A stretch of 5,313 bases of DNA from CAYVMP01 sp964452635 (GTDB taxonomy: Bacteria > Patescibacteriota > Minisyncoccia > Phycocordibacterales > DATDWN01): assembly GCA_964452635.1 (NCBI GenBank), contig CAYVMP010000030.1:1-5313 (forward strand). The letters run 5' to 3'. The notes under the pieces were generated by a model. The model saw nothing but the letters and a program-made list of their open reading frames with translations, was not told the origin of the DNA and did not search any database. This document shows positions 1-5,313 of this stretch, one piece after another. How positions within the stretch are numbered: position 1 is the first letter of the stretch; every line of letters begins with the position of its first letter. The position numbers and the translations under genes were made by a program.

Positions 1-4
1 AACC

Positions 5-349
5 ATGATGAACAAAATTTTAAACTGGTCGGTTGCCATTGTTGCGGTCATTATTATCGCGGCGAGCTACGCCGAAGCGCAGAAGGTTTACGAAGTAGAC
101 AAGTCAAAAATTGTGAAGCCGTTGAGCCTCAGCACGCCGGGTTGGGTGATCCGCTTTAGTGCTGCCAAGGGCGGGCTGCAGACGGAGTACCTTGTCAAGG
201 CGTGCGCGGAGTTTGCTGCTGATGGTCTTACGCCACAGTGTTCTGAGAGCGTTGGGATTGTGTCCGAGGCGCTAGACCCCAAACTGAGGGAAGTGCTCAA
301 CGCTGTGTTGGCAGAACACGCATCAAAGGTTGGTCTGGTTTCAGAATAA
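5..349 (+). CDS. Small exported protein with signal peptide, function unknown
   Basis: The 114-residue product starts with a classic signal peptide. Lys4 is followed by a hydrophobic stretch (about residues 8-20, rich in V, I and A) and an AEA motif at 23-25, so signal peptidase I cleavage is expected before Gln26. No lipobox cysteine follows the hydrophobic core, so it does not look like a lipoprotein. The mature part is about 89 residues, probably mixed alpha/beta, with two cysteines (in KACAEF and PQCSES) that could form a disulfide outside the cytoplasm. Either ATG at 5 or ATG at 8 could be the start; the ribosome binding site would lie almost wholly outside the window. The stop at 347-349 is followed 13 bases later by the next gene, a membrane protein, suggesting an operon and perhaps a joint envelope role such as lysis. 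I do not recognise the family. The export call is firm; the function is open. Confidence 0.75.
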   Translation: MMNKILNWSVAIVAVIIIAASYAEAQKVYEVDKSKIVKPLSLSTPGWVIRFSAAKGGLQTEYLVKACAEFAADGLTPQCSESVGIVSEALDPKLREVLNAVLAEHASKVGLVSE

Positions 350-362
350 TCCGGGGGGCGTC

Positions 363-683
363 TTGGTCGACTCTGAATTGGTTGCGGTCATTTTTGGTGT
401 ACTTAGCGGCATGGTCACGTTTGGCGTAGCGTGGGGGACGTTCTCAGCGCGGCTCAAGCGCGTCGAGGAAGACGTGATGAGAATCGACCGAGAAATGATC
501 GAGCAGTCAAAAATGGTTGCGCATGAGTTCAACGCTATGCGTGAACGCCTTTCGGAGATTGACAAAAATGTTGGGATTGCCGTCGCTATCCTCCAAGAAA
601 AAGAGCGCAAGGGTAAGCGTAGGCCGACCGTTGTGGTGCAGGAAATCACCTCGCCACGCAATGCGCCAGTGGTGGCACCATGA
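363..683 (+). CDS. Small membrane protein with one N-terminal helix and coiled coil
   Basis: About 106 residues from the TTG at 363. A short acidic N-terminus (MVDSE) precedes one hydrophobic segment (about residues 6-27). A basic patch (ARLKR, 29-33) comes next, then a charged heptad-like helix (about 30-85) and a basic tail (KERKGKRR). By the positive-inside rule the coiled coil would face the cytoplasm. The frame is open from a TTG at 330, but that start would sit inside the upstream gene with an AGG directly abutting it. TTG 363 has a G-run at 353-358, an imperfect ribosome binding site with short spacing, so the start is uncertain. The stop overlaps the next ATG (ATGA, 680-683). This architecture occurs in phage lysis accessory proteins (holin- or spanin-like) and in small membrane proteins of Mu-like phages. 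No family can be assigned from sequence alone. Confidence 0.7.
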   Translation: MVDSELVAVIFGVLSGMVTFGVAWGTFSARLKRVEEDVMRIDREMIEQSKMVAHEFNAMRERLSEIDKNVGIAVAILQEKERKGKRRPTVVVQEITSPRNAPVVAP

Positions 684-1546
684 CCACAAACGTCAAACAA
701 ACCTGGCGGAATTTTCAGGAAGTGCGGTTTGGTGAATCAAACTCACAGTTGCTTTGGTCCCCTACTTTTTTGGGGATTAACCGCGAACTTGATTCGGAAG
801 TTGTGTTCTCGGCATACGTCTATGCGCCTGGCGCTGTGCCATCAAGTTTTGGTTCTGACTATATCTCCAATGCTAACTTGACGTTGAAGACGTACCAGAC
901 TGGCGCGGATAACGGCGCAGTGGTCTACGCAATGGCTATCGACGCGTCGGACCAATCTGTGTTCCCGCTCGGGGAGAACTACCGCGTTGAGTTTGTGTTC
1001 TCATTTGAGGCAGCGCAGGGCGGCGTTGTCTCGGACTCGGTCTATGAAACGTTCAACAAAGTGCAGACAATTTATTTTGATGTTGTGCGTCAGCCACTGT
1101 ATGAATTCTGCCCGGTGAGCGTTGAGGATTTGGCCGGCGTTCACTCCGAATTTGACGCCGCGCTGCTGGCACAGGACCAAGCGCATGACGCTGCAACTCG
1201 GTACATAATCCCGGCGTGGCTTGACGTGCTTGATTGGGTGCGGTCCAAGGGCCGTCGACCGTCGCTGGTGTCTGGCCCGGAAGTGTTCCGCCAATTGGCC
1301 AAGTATGGCGCGCTTAAAAATTTGTGTCTTGGGTTGATGCGTTCTCCGACGGACATACGCGCGCGTCTCTATGAAGAATTTAGCAAGCGGTACGAAGAGG
1401 CCAAGAACACAATTGTTCTCAACTACCGGGAGGACGACGGAGTGGCTCCCGCGCTTGAGAGCGGATGGGTACAGCCTGCGTTGTCACATACTCCTAACTT
1501 GCGTGATATCCCGCAACGCAAATTGGCGTGGAGGAATGTCACGTGA
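680..1546 (+). CDS. Putative neck/virion protein, 288 residues, unassigned family
   Basis: The ATG at 680 overlaps the preceding stop (ATGA) and has only a weak upstream GGTGG (671-675), so it probably depends on translational coupling. Residues 1-140 look beta-rich, with alternating hydrophobic and aromatic residues (SEVVFSAYVYAPG, EFVFSFEA). From about 150 on the protein becomes helical and charged (HSEFDAALLAQDQAHDAATRY). A second helical block includes LAKYGALKNLCLGL and RARLYEEFSKRYEEAKN and ends in an acidic NYREDDGVAP element at about 248-257. A helical YEEEL-like stretch followed by an Asp/Asp/Gly turn is, from memory, a feature of some small phage proteins encoded between the capsid and tail genes. 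Placed directly before the terminator candidate, it is plausibly a head-tail adaptor or head completion protein. That role is inferred from position. Its stop overlaps the next GTG start by four bases. Confidence 0.7.
   Translation: MTTNVKQTWRNFQEVRFGESNSQLLWSPTFLGINRELDSEVVFSAYVYAPGAVPSSFGSDYISNANLTLKTYQTGADNGAVVYAMAIDASDQSVFPLGENYRVEFVFSFEAAQGGVVSDSVYETFNKVQTIYFDVVRQPLYEFCPVSVEDLAGVHSEFDAALLAQDQAHDAATRYIIPAWLDVLDWVRSKGRRPSLVSGPEVFRQLAKYGALKNLCLGLMRSPTDIRARLYEEFSKRYEEAKNTIVLNYREDDGVAPALESGWVQPALSHTPNLRDIPQRKLAWRNVT
1530..1535 (+). promoter_or_regulatory. Strong ribosome binding site choosing GTG 1543
   Basis: GGAGGA lies seven bases before the GTG at 1543. It decides the start of the terminator candidate: the in-frame GTG at 1528 overlaps this site and has no good Shine-Dalgarno sequence of its own. 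The site lies inside the last codons of the upstream gene. Confidence 0.75.
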
Positions 1547-1992
1547 TCGTCGGGGATATTTTTGACGCGGTTGTTGACGCTATGGACGGCATCACGCCGA
1601 CCGTTGACGAATATTCCCCTGGCCAGTTCACCGCGTCACCGTTCATGTCTATTGAGGAATCCACCATAGACCGCAGTTATATTGTGACGCCAACTGGATT
1701 TGTGGACCGCAACATGACGGGAACGCCGGATGGTGTAACCAACCGCGTGATGACGTTTGACGTCGTGGTGAAGCACATTAATGAGGGCAATAGCTGGAAC
1801 GACGCCAATAAAAAATGGGCGCAGGATGTTGTTAAAATTCAGGACATTGTGCAAGGCCAGTTGCGCGAAGTGAGCGGCGTTGGAGAATGCACGGCGGACG
1901 GAGACGCCACGGCAACCCAGGGAGACGAACCAGGTACAACCTACACACGTGTTCCATTCCGCGTTGAATACGTGGACGATTTGGAGACGTGA
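1543..1992 (+). CDS. Putative tail terminator / tail completion protein
   Basis: 149 residues from GTG 1543, which overlaps the previous stop as GTGA and follows a strong GGAGGA site. The protein opens with an amphipathic helix (IVGDIFDAVVDAMDG). Strand-like segments follow (SYIVTPTGFVDR, VMTFDVVVKHI), then a helix (WAQDVVKIQDIVQGQLREV), and it closes with a strand (TYTRVPFRVEYVDDLE). A start helix, central sheet, helix and a final R-x-x-F-x-V-x-Y strand fits the fold of siphovirus tail terminators (lambda gpU-like), whose usual size is about 130-150 residues. These proteins cap the assembled tail tube and form the interface with the head. Lying immediately before the tube protein gene is the expected position. 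Sequence conservation in the family is low, so the call rests on size, strand pattern and gene order. A related minor tail or head-tail joining protein is the main alternative. Confidence 0.6.
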   Translation: MIVGDIFDAVVDAMDGITPTVDEYSPGQFTASPFMSIEESTIDRSYIVTPTGFVDRNMTGTPDGVTNRVMTFDVVVKHINEGNSWNDANKKWAQDVVKIQDIVQGQLREVSGVGECTADGDATATQGDEPGTTYTRVPFRVEYVDDLET

Positions 1993-2052
1993 CGTTGTGC
2001 GCCAGCCAACACTAAGGCTTGATGTTTTAGATAAAAAAAGGATAGTGACACC
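1993..2052 (+). other. Short intergenic leader before the tail tube gene
   Basis: This is the only clear non-coding gap in the window, about 60 bases. It holds a seven-A run (2033-2039) followed by AAGGA (2038-2042), ten bases before the ATG at 2053, a reasonable ribosome binding site in an A-rich, probably unstructured context. I see no hairpin with a T-run and no promoter with well-spaced -35 and -10 boxes. The leader probably helps strong translation of an abundant structural protein. Confidence 0.5.
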
Positions 2053-3264
2053 ATGAGCAGCGCAAAGGTTAACCGAGTATGCTTTAGCGAAGTGGCCACG
2101 TTTAGCACTGCGGCACCTGACGCTAGCTCGACGTGGACGCATCTCCCGGCAATTGACGTTGCGCTGCCAAAGGTTGTGCAGGGCAAGGACTCGGCGCAGG
2201 AAGCCAACTCACGCGGCAATGGTTCTGCGTCTTACGCTACTCACAAGGAGGGTAGCGGCGCGTTCCAGACGAGAATTTACACGGGGACGAAGGGCCTTGA
2301 CGGCGCTGGTGGGGACACGTCTCCGTCCAGTTACTACCTTGAAAAATTGATTTCTAATTATTATGGGTCCGACGGGTCTGCGGCGTTCACGGGCACAACG
2401 GTGGCGTCATCCTCTGGACCTGGACAAAGTTCCGCATTGAAGGTTGCAAGCGCGTCTAACATGGCAGTTGGCATGCCTATTATTTGCGGCAATGAAGCGC
2501 GCGTCATTAAGGCGATCAGCGGCGCCGATATCACGTTGGACTCTGACCTTGCCACTGCTGCAAACTACGCTAACGGCGCGGTTGTGTACGGCCTGAAGTA
2601 TTGGACGCCGACGCTCGGAAATTATGCCAAGTGCCTCTATTTTAATTATGAGGAAGATGGCCACAGTTGGCTTGTTGGACCGGCCAACATCAATGATTTC
2701 AAAATCACGAACATCAACGCGCGCAACGGCATGCGCTACGACTTCGGCTTTGCTGGTTACGCTTGGGTGGACGGCGTCACTCCGTCTTCGTTCACGGACA
2801 ACCGCGCAACGTTTAGTGGCCAGCCGCTTGTTGCTGTTGGCGCTGTGGTGTCAATCAACGGTGTGGACACCAATTGCGACCAAGTGACGTTCACGCCTGG
2901 CGTGGCTAAGTCTCCGATTGTGGCCACTGCTGGCACCAACGGACTTGCCGGGTGGGAGAACACAGAGCAGGGCATGCCCGTGTTGGCGTTCACCGAATAC
3001 TACAGTTCAACGCGCATGACCCAATATCAAGCAGTATCTGAGGTGCCGGTGCGTTTGCAGGTGTCGGTTGGTAGCACCAACGCAGCTAAGGCGCGAGGAA
3101 CGTTGTTCCTGTTTATGCCAAACGCGCACGTAGAGACTGAGGAAGTGGAGTTGAACGGCCAGCGCGCGTTGAAGACCACGATCACCGGTCACGATCCGTC
3201 AGCGGCTGACGTCGTGCTCGGAATCACTAAGTCACACGTGCTTGGCATTGCCGGAGGGATCTAA
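2053..3264 (+). CDS. Putative major tail (tube) protein
   Basis: 403 residues, rich in Gly, Ala, Ser, Thr and aromatics, with few Lys or Arg clusters: the usual composition of a beta-sheet virion building block. The N-terminal part (about 1-105) includes STWTHLPAIDVALPKV and GSGAFQTRIYTGTKG. A Ser/Gly/Thr-rich linker (about 113-130) leads into a small module with KVASASNMAVGMPIICG, ARVIKAISG and ITLDSDLATA (about 131-175). This looks like an inserted beta domain. After it the strands resume (KITNINARNGMRYDFGFAGYAW) and the protein ends in VVLGITKSHVLGIAGGI. In siphophages the gene between the terminator and the chaperones encodes the tube subunit, which stacks as hexameric rings around the tape measure protein. 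Size is on the large side for tube proteins, consistent with an added surface domain. The alternative is a different abundant tail protein, but the gene order argues for the tube. Confidence 0.7.
   Translation: MSSAKVNRVCFSEVATFSTAAPDASSTWTHLPAIDVALPKVVQGKDSAQEANSRGNGSASYATHKEGSGAFQTRIYTGTKGLDGAGGDTSPSSYYLEKLISNYYGSDGSAAFTGTTVASSSGPGQSSALKVASASNMAVGMPIICGNEARVIKAISGADITLDSDLATAANYANGAVVYGLKYWTPTLGNYAKCLYFNYEEDGHSWLVGPANINDFKITNINARNGMRYDFGFAGYAWVDGVTPSSFTDNRATFSGQPLVAVGAVVSINGVDTNCDQVTFTPGVAKSPIVATAGTNGLAGWENTEQGMPVLAFTEYYSSTRMTQYQAVSEVPVRLQVSVGSTNAAKARGTLFLFMPNAHVETEEVELNGQRALKTTITGHDPSAADVVLGITKSHVLGIAGGI
3253..3258 (+). promoter_or_regulatory. Ribosome binding site choosing ATG 3269
   Basis: GGAGGG lies inside the last codons of the tube protein gene, ten bases before the ATG at 3269. 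It selects this ATG over the in-frame TTG at 3242, which lies within the tube gene without its own site. A seven-A run (3263-3269) fills most of the spacer. Confidence 0.75.
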
Positions 3265-3268
3265 AAAA

Positions 3269-3745
3269 ATGTCTGTGAGAGCGTTGTGGGCGGAGACGAA
3301 AGAAGTCGAGTTGACCGACGGAACGAAGGCCACGGTCAAGCACGTAGGCAGCGAAGATGACCCGTTGTTGTACGCAAAGAGCAACGCGGAGTTTCACACC
3401 GCGCTATCTCTGTGCAGGGTTGAGGCAAGAAAAAAATTAGTTGAGTTGGGTGATGATGCTATGGAGTTTGCGTTAGGTAGCAGTTGGCAGAAGAGGTCCA
3501 AGGTTGTTGACGGAATCACGGAGCCATTGACGTTGAGTGACGCGGTTGCAGCGATGGTTGACAGAGACCCAAAATTTATTGACGCCTATGGGAAGATCGT
3601 GAAGACGCGTGTGGTGCATGGTGTGGTTGATGGGGAAAAAGTTTTTCCCGCGTTGGTCTCGCGTGGCGGTTCAAAGCTGGTTGAAGAATTGGCTAGCAAG
3701 GTGCAGGAGTTTAACAGCCTGAGTCCGTCGACGGGGGAAGGCTAA
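3269..3745 (+). CDS. Tail assembly chaperone, short form (gpG-like)
   Basis: 158 residues from ATG 3269, four bases after the tube protein stop, with a strong GGAGGG site. The N-terminus carries a short strand pair (LWAETKEVELTDGTKATVKHV), and the rest is mostly helical and charged (FHTALSLCRVEARKKLVEL, DAVAAMVDRDPKFIDAYGKIVKTRVV, GGSKLVEELASKVQEF). It ends in a flexible SPSTGEG. In lambda the protein at this position, gpG, binds the tape measure protein and helps recruit tube subunits. A fraction of ribosomes shift by -1 near its end to make a longer gpGT form. Here the same arrangement is visible: a second open frame in the -1 register follows, with a slippery run just before the stop. The two genes together sit between tube and tape measure genes as expected. 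The assignment rests on context and layout, not on recognised residues. Confidence 0.75.
   Translation: MSVRALWAETKEVELTDGTKATVKHVGSEDDPLLYAKSNAEFHTALSLCRVEARKKLVELGDDAMEFALGSSWQKRSKVVDGITEPLTLSDAVAAMVDRDPKFIDAYGKIVKTRVVHGVVDGEKVFPALVSRGGSKLVEELASKVQEFNSLSPSTGEG
3733..3739 (+). promoter_or_regulatory. Candidate -1 ribosomal frameshift site GGGGGAA
   Basis: In the reading frame of the first chaperone this run is read G GGG GAA. After a -1 slip the P-site tRNA re-pairs perfectly on GGG, while the A-site tRNA-Glu would face GGA with a G.U pair in the middle position. The -1 frame is blocked by a TAA at 3712-3714 and the zero frame stops at 3743-3745, so the shift must occur within about 30 bases; this is the only slippery-looking run there. 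A weak stem (GGGC 3746-3749 with GCCC 3769-3772, or CGGG 3760-3763 with CCCG 3770-3773) starts about six bases downstream and could stimulate slipping. Confidence 0.65.
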
Positions 3746-3753
3746 GGGCTTGG

Positions 3754-4086
3754 TTGTGGCGGGACCCGGCCCGGTTTGATTGCAGCCAATGTGAGGCAGG
3801 TGGGCAGATGGCGCTTAACGGAAACTGCGGCGGCGTTGTGCCTGGCAACAAGTTGCTGCCCGTGCTTGTTGGAGATGGCGTTCCGTTTTGTCCGACTGCT
3901 GCCGGGCTGAATGACTCAGAAATAAAAATTTTAGGTGACATGGTGCCAAGCCTCCATGGTCCAGGGTGGCTTGACGGTGTGCCGCTTTTGTCTGTGCCGC
4001 AGAAGTACCGGGAGGCGTTGTTGCTTGCGCGTGGTTTGATGGCCGTGTGGGAATCTAGGAAGAAAGCGCAGGTGCATCATGCCTAA
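3754..4086 (+). CDS. Tail assembly chaperone, -1 frame extension (gpT-like part)
   Basis: This frame is open from 3715 to the stop at 4084-4086 and lies -1 relative to the first chaperone frame. If ribosomes slip at 3733-3739, reading continues as RLRAWLWRDPARFDCSQC and gives a fusion of about 272 residues spanning 3269-4086, close to lambda gpGT (about 280). Visible elements are a CSQC pair, two further cysteines (NGNCGG, PFCPT), a Gly-rich middle, and a C-terminal helix (VPQKYREALLLARGLMAVWESRKKAQ). In the lambda model the T domain of the long form binds the tube subunits while the G domain binds the tape measure protein, and neither stays in the finished virion. Independent initiation at TTG 3754 is possible, helped by AAGGG at 3744-3748, but the absence of an ATG or GTG near the start favours frameshifting. 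The last eight bases overlap the tape measure start. Confidence 0.7.
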   Translation: MWRDPARFDCSQCEAGGQMALNGNCGGVVPGNKLLPVLVGDGVPFCPTAAGLNDSEIKILGDMVPSLHGPGWLDGVPLLSVPQKYREALLLARGLMAVWESRKKAQVHHA

Positions 4087-5313
4087 GGTGGTTTATGAAA
4101 TAGAAGTGGAAGGCGCTACACGTGCGGCCAACGCCATTAGCGAGATGGACAGCAATGTGGCGTCTAGCGCGTCCAAGATGGCGGATAGGTGGGGCGGCGC
4201 ATTTCAAAAAATCAGCCGAGACATTGACACGGTTGGCGGGAAGTCTGCTCAAGTTTTTACCAAAGCGGCGGATGACGTTTTGGGGATGGCTGCTGCTATT
4301 AGTGGCGGAGGGCCCATGGCAATTGTCGGAGCTCTTGGCCTGGCTGTTGGTGCCGTTGTTAAGTTCAAAAGTGAGTTTGACAAACTCGAAGCCAGTTTGG
4401 TCCGAACGCAGGCATTCTCATGGGTAGACAAACTAAAAAACTTCAAGGTCAATGCTGGCGGTGATTCGCTTGAATCATTGAACAGTGATTTGAACGCGTA
4501 CAACAAGGCGCTGTCGGAGGCACAGAGCCGTCTTAACAATCTGCGCGCCAGTCGTGGGACGTATGACGTTGGCCCTGCTGCCCAGGCCACGCGGGAAGCT
4601 GAGAAAAAAGTTCAGCAGGAAATCAAGCAAATTGAGTATGACCGTGGGTCTATTATTGAGCGGCGCACCAAGTTGATGGCGGATGCTAATGAACAGCAAC
4701 GCCAAGACTTTTTGACGGCGCAGGAAAGCGCAAGGCAGGAAGAGGCCAACAGGCTGGCGCGCAAAGCGTCAGACGACGCAGACCGCGCGCGGCGTGACGC
4801 TGCTGCCAAGGCTGAGAGGGAGAAAGAGCAGCAGGCAAAAACCAGAGAGCAGTCGATTGTTAGAGACGTCACAACCGCTATTGGAATCATTGACCAACAG
4901 GCAGAGGCGGAGAAGAAACGCGCGGAAGAGGCGCAGCAGTGGCAAGACGACGAACTAGAGTTTTGGGCTGAATATAACCGGATGTTGCGGGAGTCAGACG
5001 AGAACCAGCAGCGCGCGGCGGCGTCGGCGCAAATGATGTCTAAGGAGATGGTTGTCAATAATTCTGCTGCCATTGCTGAATCAATTGGTATGAACGTGCT
5101 TGGCGAAGCGTTGGATATGGCTTCCGGGCGGCTGCGCCAATTCGGAAACATCAACCGTGACAACGCCCAGGAGATGCTGACTCTGACGCCGCAAGTCATC
5201 GACAGCATTGTGGCGGAGACGCAGGCCCGGTTGTTCAACATGGGGCTTGAGGCTGGCAAGATGAGCATAATGGAGGGAGCTCACGGCGCGTCAATGCTGG
5301 CGCAGGCTGCTGG
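4079..5313 (+). CDS. Tape measure protein, N-terminal part (cut by window end)
   Basis: Starts at ATG 4079, overlapping the chaperone stop by eight bases; a modest AGG (4070-4072) lies six bases upstream, so coupling to the previous gene is likely. The frame stays open to the window edge, giving 411 residues. The N-terminus VVYEIEVEGATRAANAISEMDSN resembles the 'variable strand, then helix' opening of many tape measure proteins. A hydrophobic Gly/Ala-rich segment follows at about 67-94 (MAAAISGGGPMAIVGALGLAVGAVV). From about 129 to 335 there is a very long Ala/Glu/Gln/Arg-rich coiled coil (for example ARKASDDADRARRDAAAKAE). Tape measure proteins set tail length, fill the tube and help DNA pass the host envelope; hydrophobic segments are common in them. 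Position right after the chaperone pair is diagnostic. Total length, and so tail length, cannot be told here. Confidence 0.85.
   Translation, partial: MPKVVYEIEVEGATRAANAISEMDSNVASSASKMADRWGGAFQKISRDIDTVGGKSAQVFTKAADDVLGMAAAISGGGPMAIVGALGLAVGAVVKFKSEFDKLEASLVRTQAFSWVDKLKNFKVNAGGDSLESLNSDLNAYNKALSEAQSRLNNLRASRGTYDVGPAAQATREAEKKVQQEIKQIEYDRGSIIERRTKLMADANEQQRQDFLTAQESARQEEANRLARKASDDADRARRDAAAKAEREKEQQAKTREQSIVRDVTTAIGIIDQQAEAEKKRAEEAQQWQDDELEFWAEYNRMLRESDENQQRAAASAQMMSKEMVVNNSAAIAESIGMNVLGEALDMASGRLRQFGNINRDNAQEMLTLTPQVIDSIVAETQARLFNMGLEAGKMSIMEGAHGASMLAQAA

Noticed and set aside
756..778. Hairpin with CCCC/GGGG stem and a T-rich loop that resembles a terminator.
   Set aside because: The T-run is in the loop rather than after the stem, and the element lies inside a coding region just after its start.
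1539..1546. Palindrome TCACGTGA at the gene junction, possible operator.
   Set aside because: It is explained by the GTGA stop/start overlap and the codons around it; no second copy or promoter is nearby.
1995..2047. Possible promoter in the leader of the tube gene (TTGTGC or TTGATG with TAGATA or ATAGTG).
   Set aside because: Spacing is wrong for the first pair (27 bases), and the second pair has a poor -10 box lying almost on the ribosome binding site.
1636..2142. Minus-strand open frame of 168 codons across the terminator gene and the tube gene start.
   Set aside because: It crosses two well-supported + strand genes and the leader between them, and its composition (many Arg, His, Cys) is not protein-like.
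3430..3436. A AAA AAA heptamer in correct register inside the first chaperone gene.
   Set aside because: A -1 slip here meets a TGA at 3442-3444 after two codons, giving only a 58-residue fragment. It cannot reach the downstream chaperone frame, so it is probably incidental.
4435..4441. A AAA AAC heptamer in register inside the tape measure gene.
   Set aside because: The -1 frame stops after about seven codons, leaving a product of about 128 residues with no plausible role.
4604..4610. AAAAAAG run resembling the dnaX slip site in the tape measure gene.
   Set aside because: It is in the wrong register: the codons are AAA AAA GTT, not A AAA AAG.
4612..5268. Long open frame on the minus strand (218 codons) opposite the tape measure gene.
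   Set aside because: It is Ser/Ala/Cys-rich with no recognisable fold, and it mirrors the Ala/Glu/Arg-rich coiled coil codons of the + strand. It has no support from spacing or operon layout.

Overview
The window reads as part of the late structural (neck and tail) operon of a tailed double-stranded DNA bacteriophage or prophage, most likely a long-tailed, non-contractile (siphovirus-like) one. All real genes lie on the + strand and are packed head to tail: several stop/start overlaps, strong GGAGG-type ribosome binding sites, and only one non-coding gap of about 60 bases. Base composition is fairly balanced. Use of GTG and TTG starts and clear Shine-Dalgarno sites points to a bacterial host. 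The host genus cannot be read from the sequence; a cleavable signal peptide and a small membrane protein are compatible with a Gram-negative host but do not prove it.

Layout, left to right: (1) 5-349, a small exported protein with a signal peptide; (2) 363-683, a small membrane protein with one N-terminal membrane helix and a coiled coil; (3) 680-1546, a 288-residue protein with a probably beta-rich first half and helical second half, placed where neck or connector proteins sit; (4) 1543-1992, a 149-residue tail terminator/tail completion candidate; (5) 2053-3264, a 403-residue major tail (tube) protein candidate; (6) 3269-3745, tail assembly chaperone, lambda gpG-like in position; (7) 3754-4086, a second chaperone frame that can be joined to the first by a -1 ribosomal frameshift at a GGGGGAA heptamer (3733-3739), lambda gpGT-like; (8) 4079 to beyond the window end, the N-terminal 411 residues of the tape measure protein.

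The order terminator - tube - chaperone (frameshifted) - tape measure is the conserved order of lambda-type tails, and it carries most of the functional assignment, because individual protein sequences in these families diverge strongly. In such a system the chaperone and its frameshifted long form would coat the tape measure protein, the tube protein would polymerise around it, and the terminator would cap the tube and allow joining to the head. The two small exported/membrane genes at the left do not fit the virion assembly theme and may serve lysis or host-envelope functions.

No tRNA, rRNA, CRISPR array, insertion sequence, attachment site, integrase or convincing terminator was seen. No clearly new system is visible. 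The most notable items are the unusual frameshift heptamer, the exported/membrane gene pair, and the unassigned neck-region protein.
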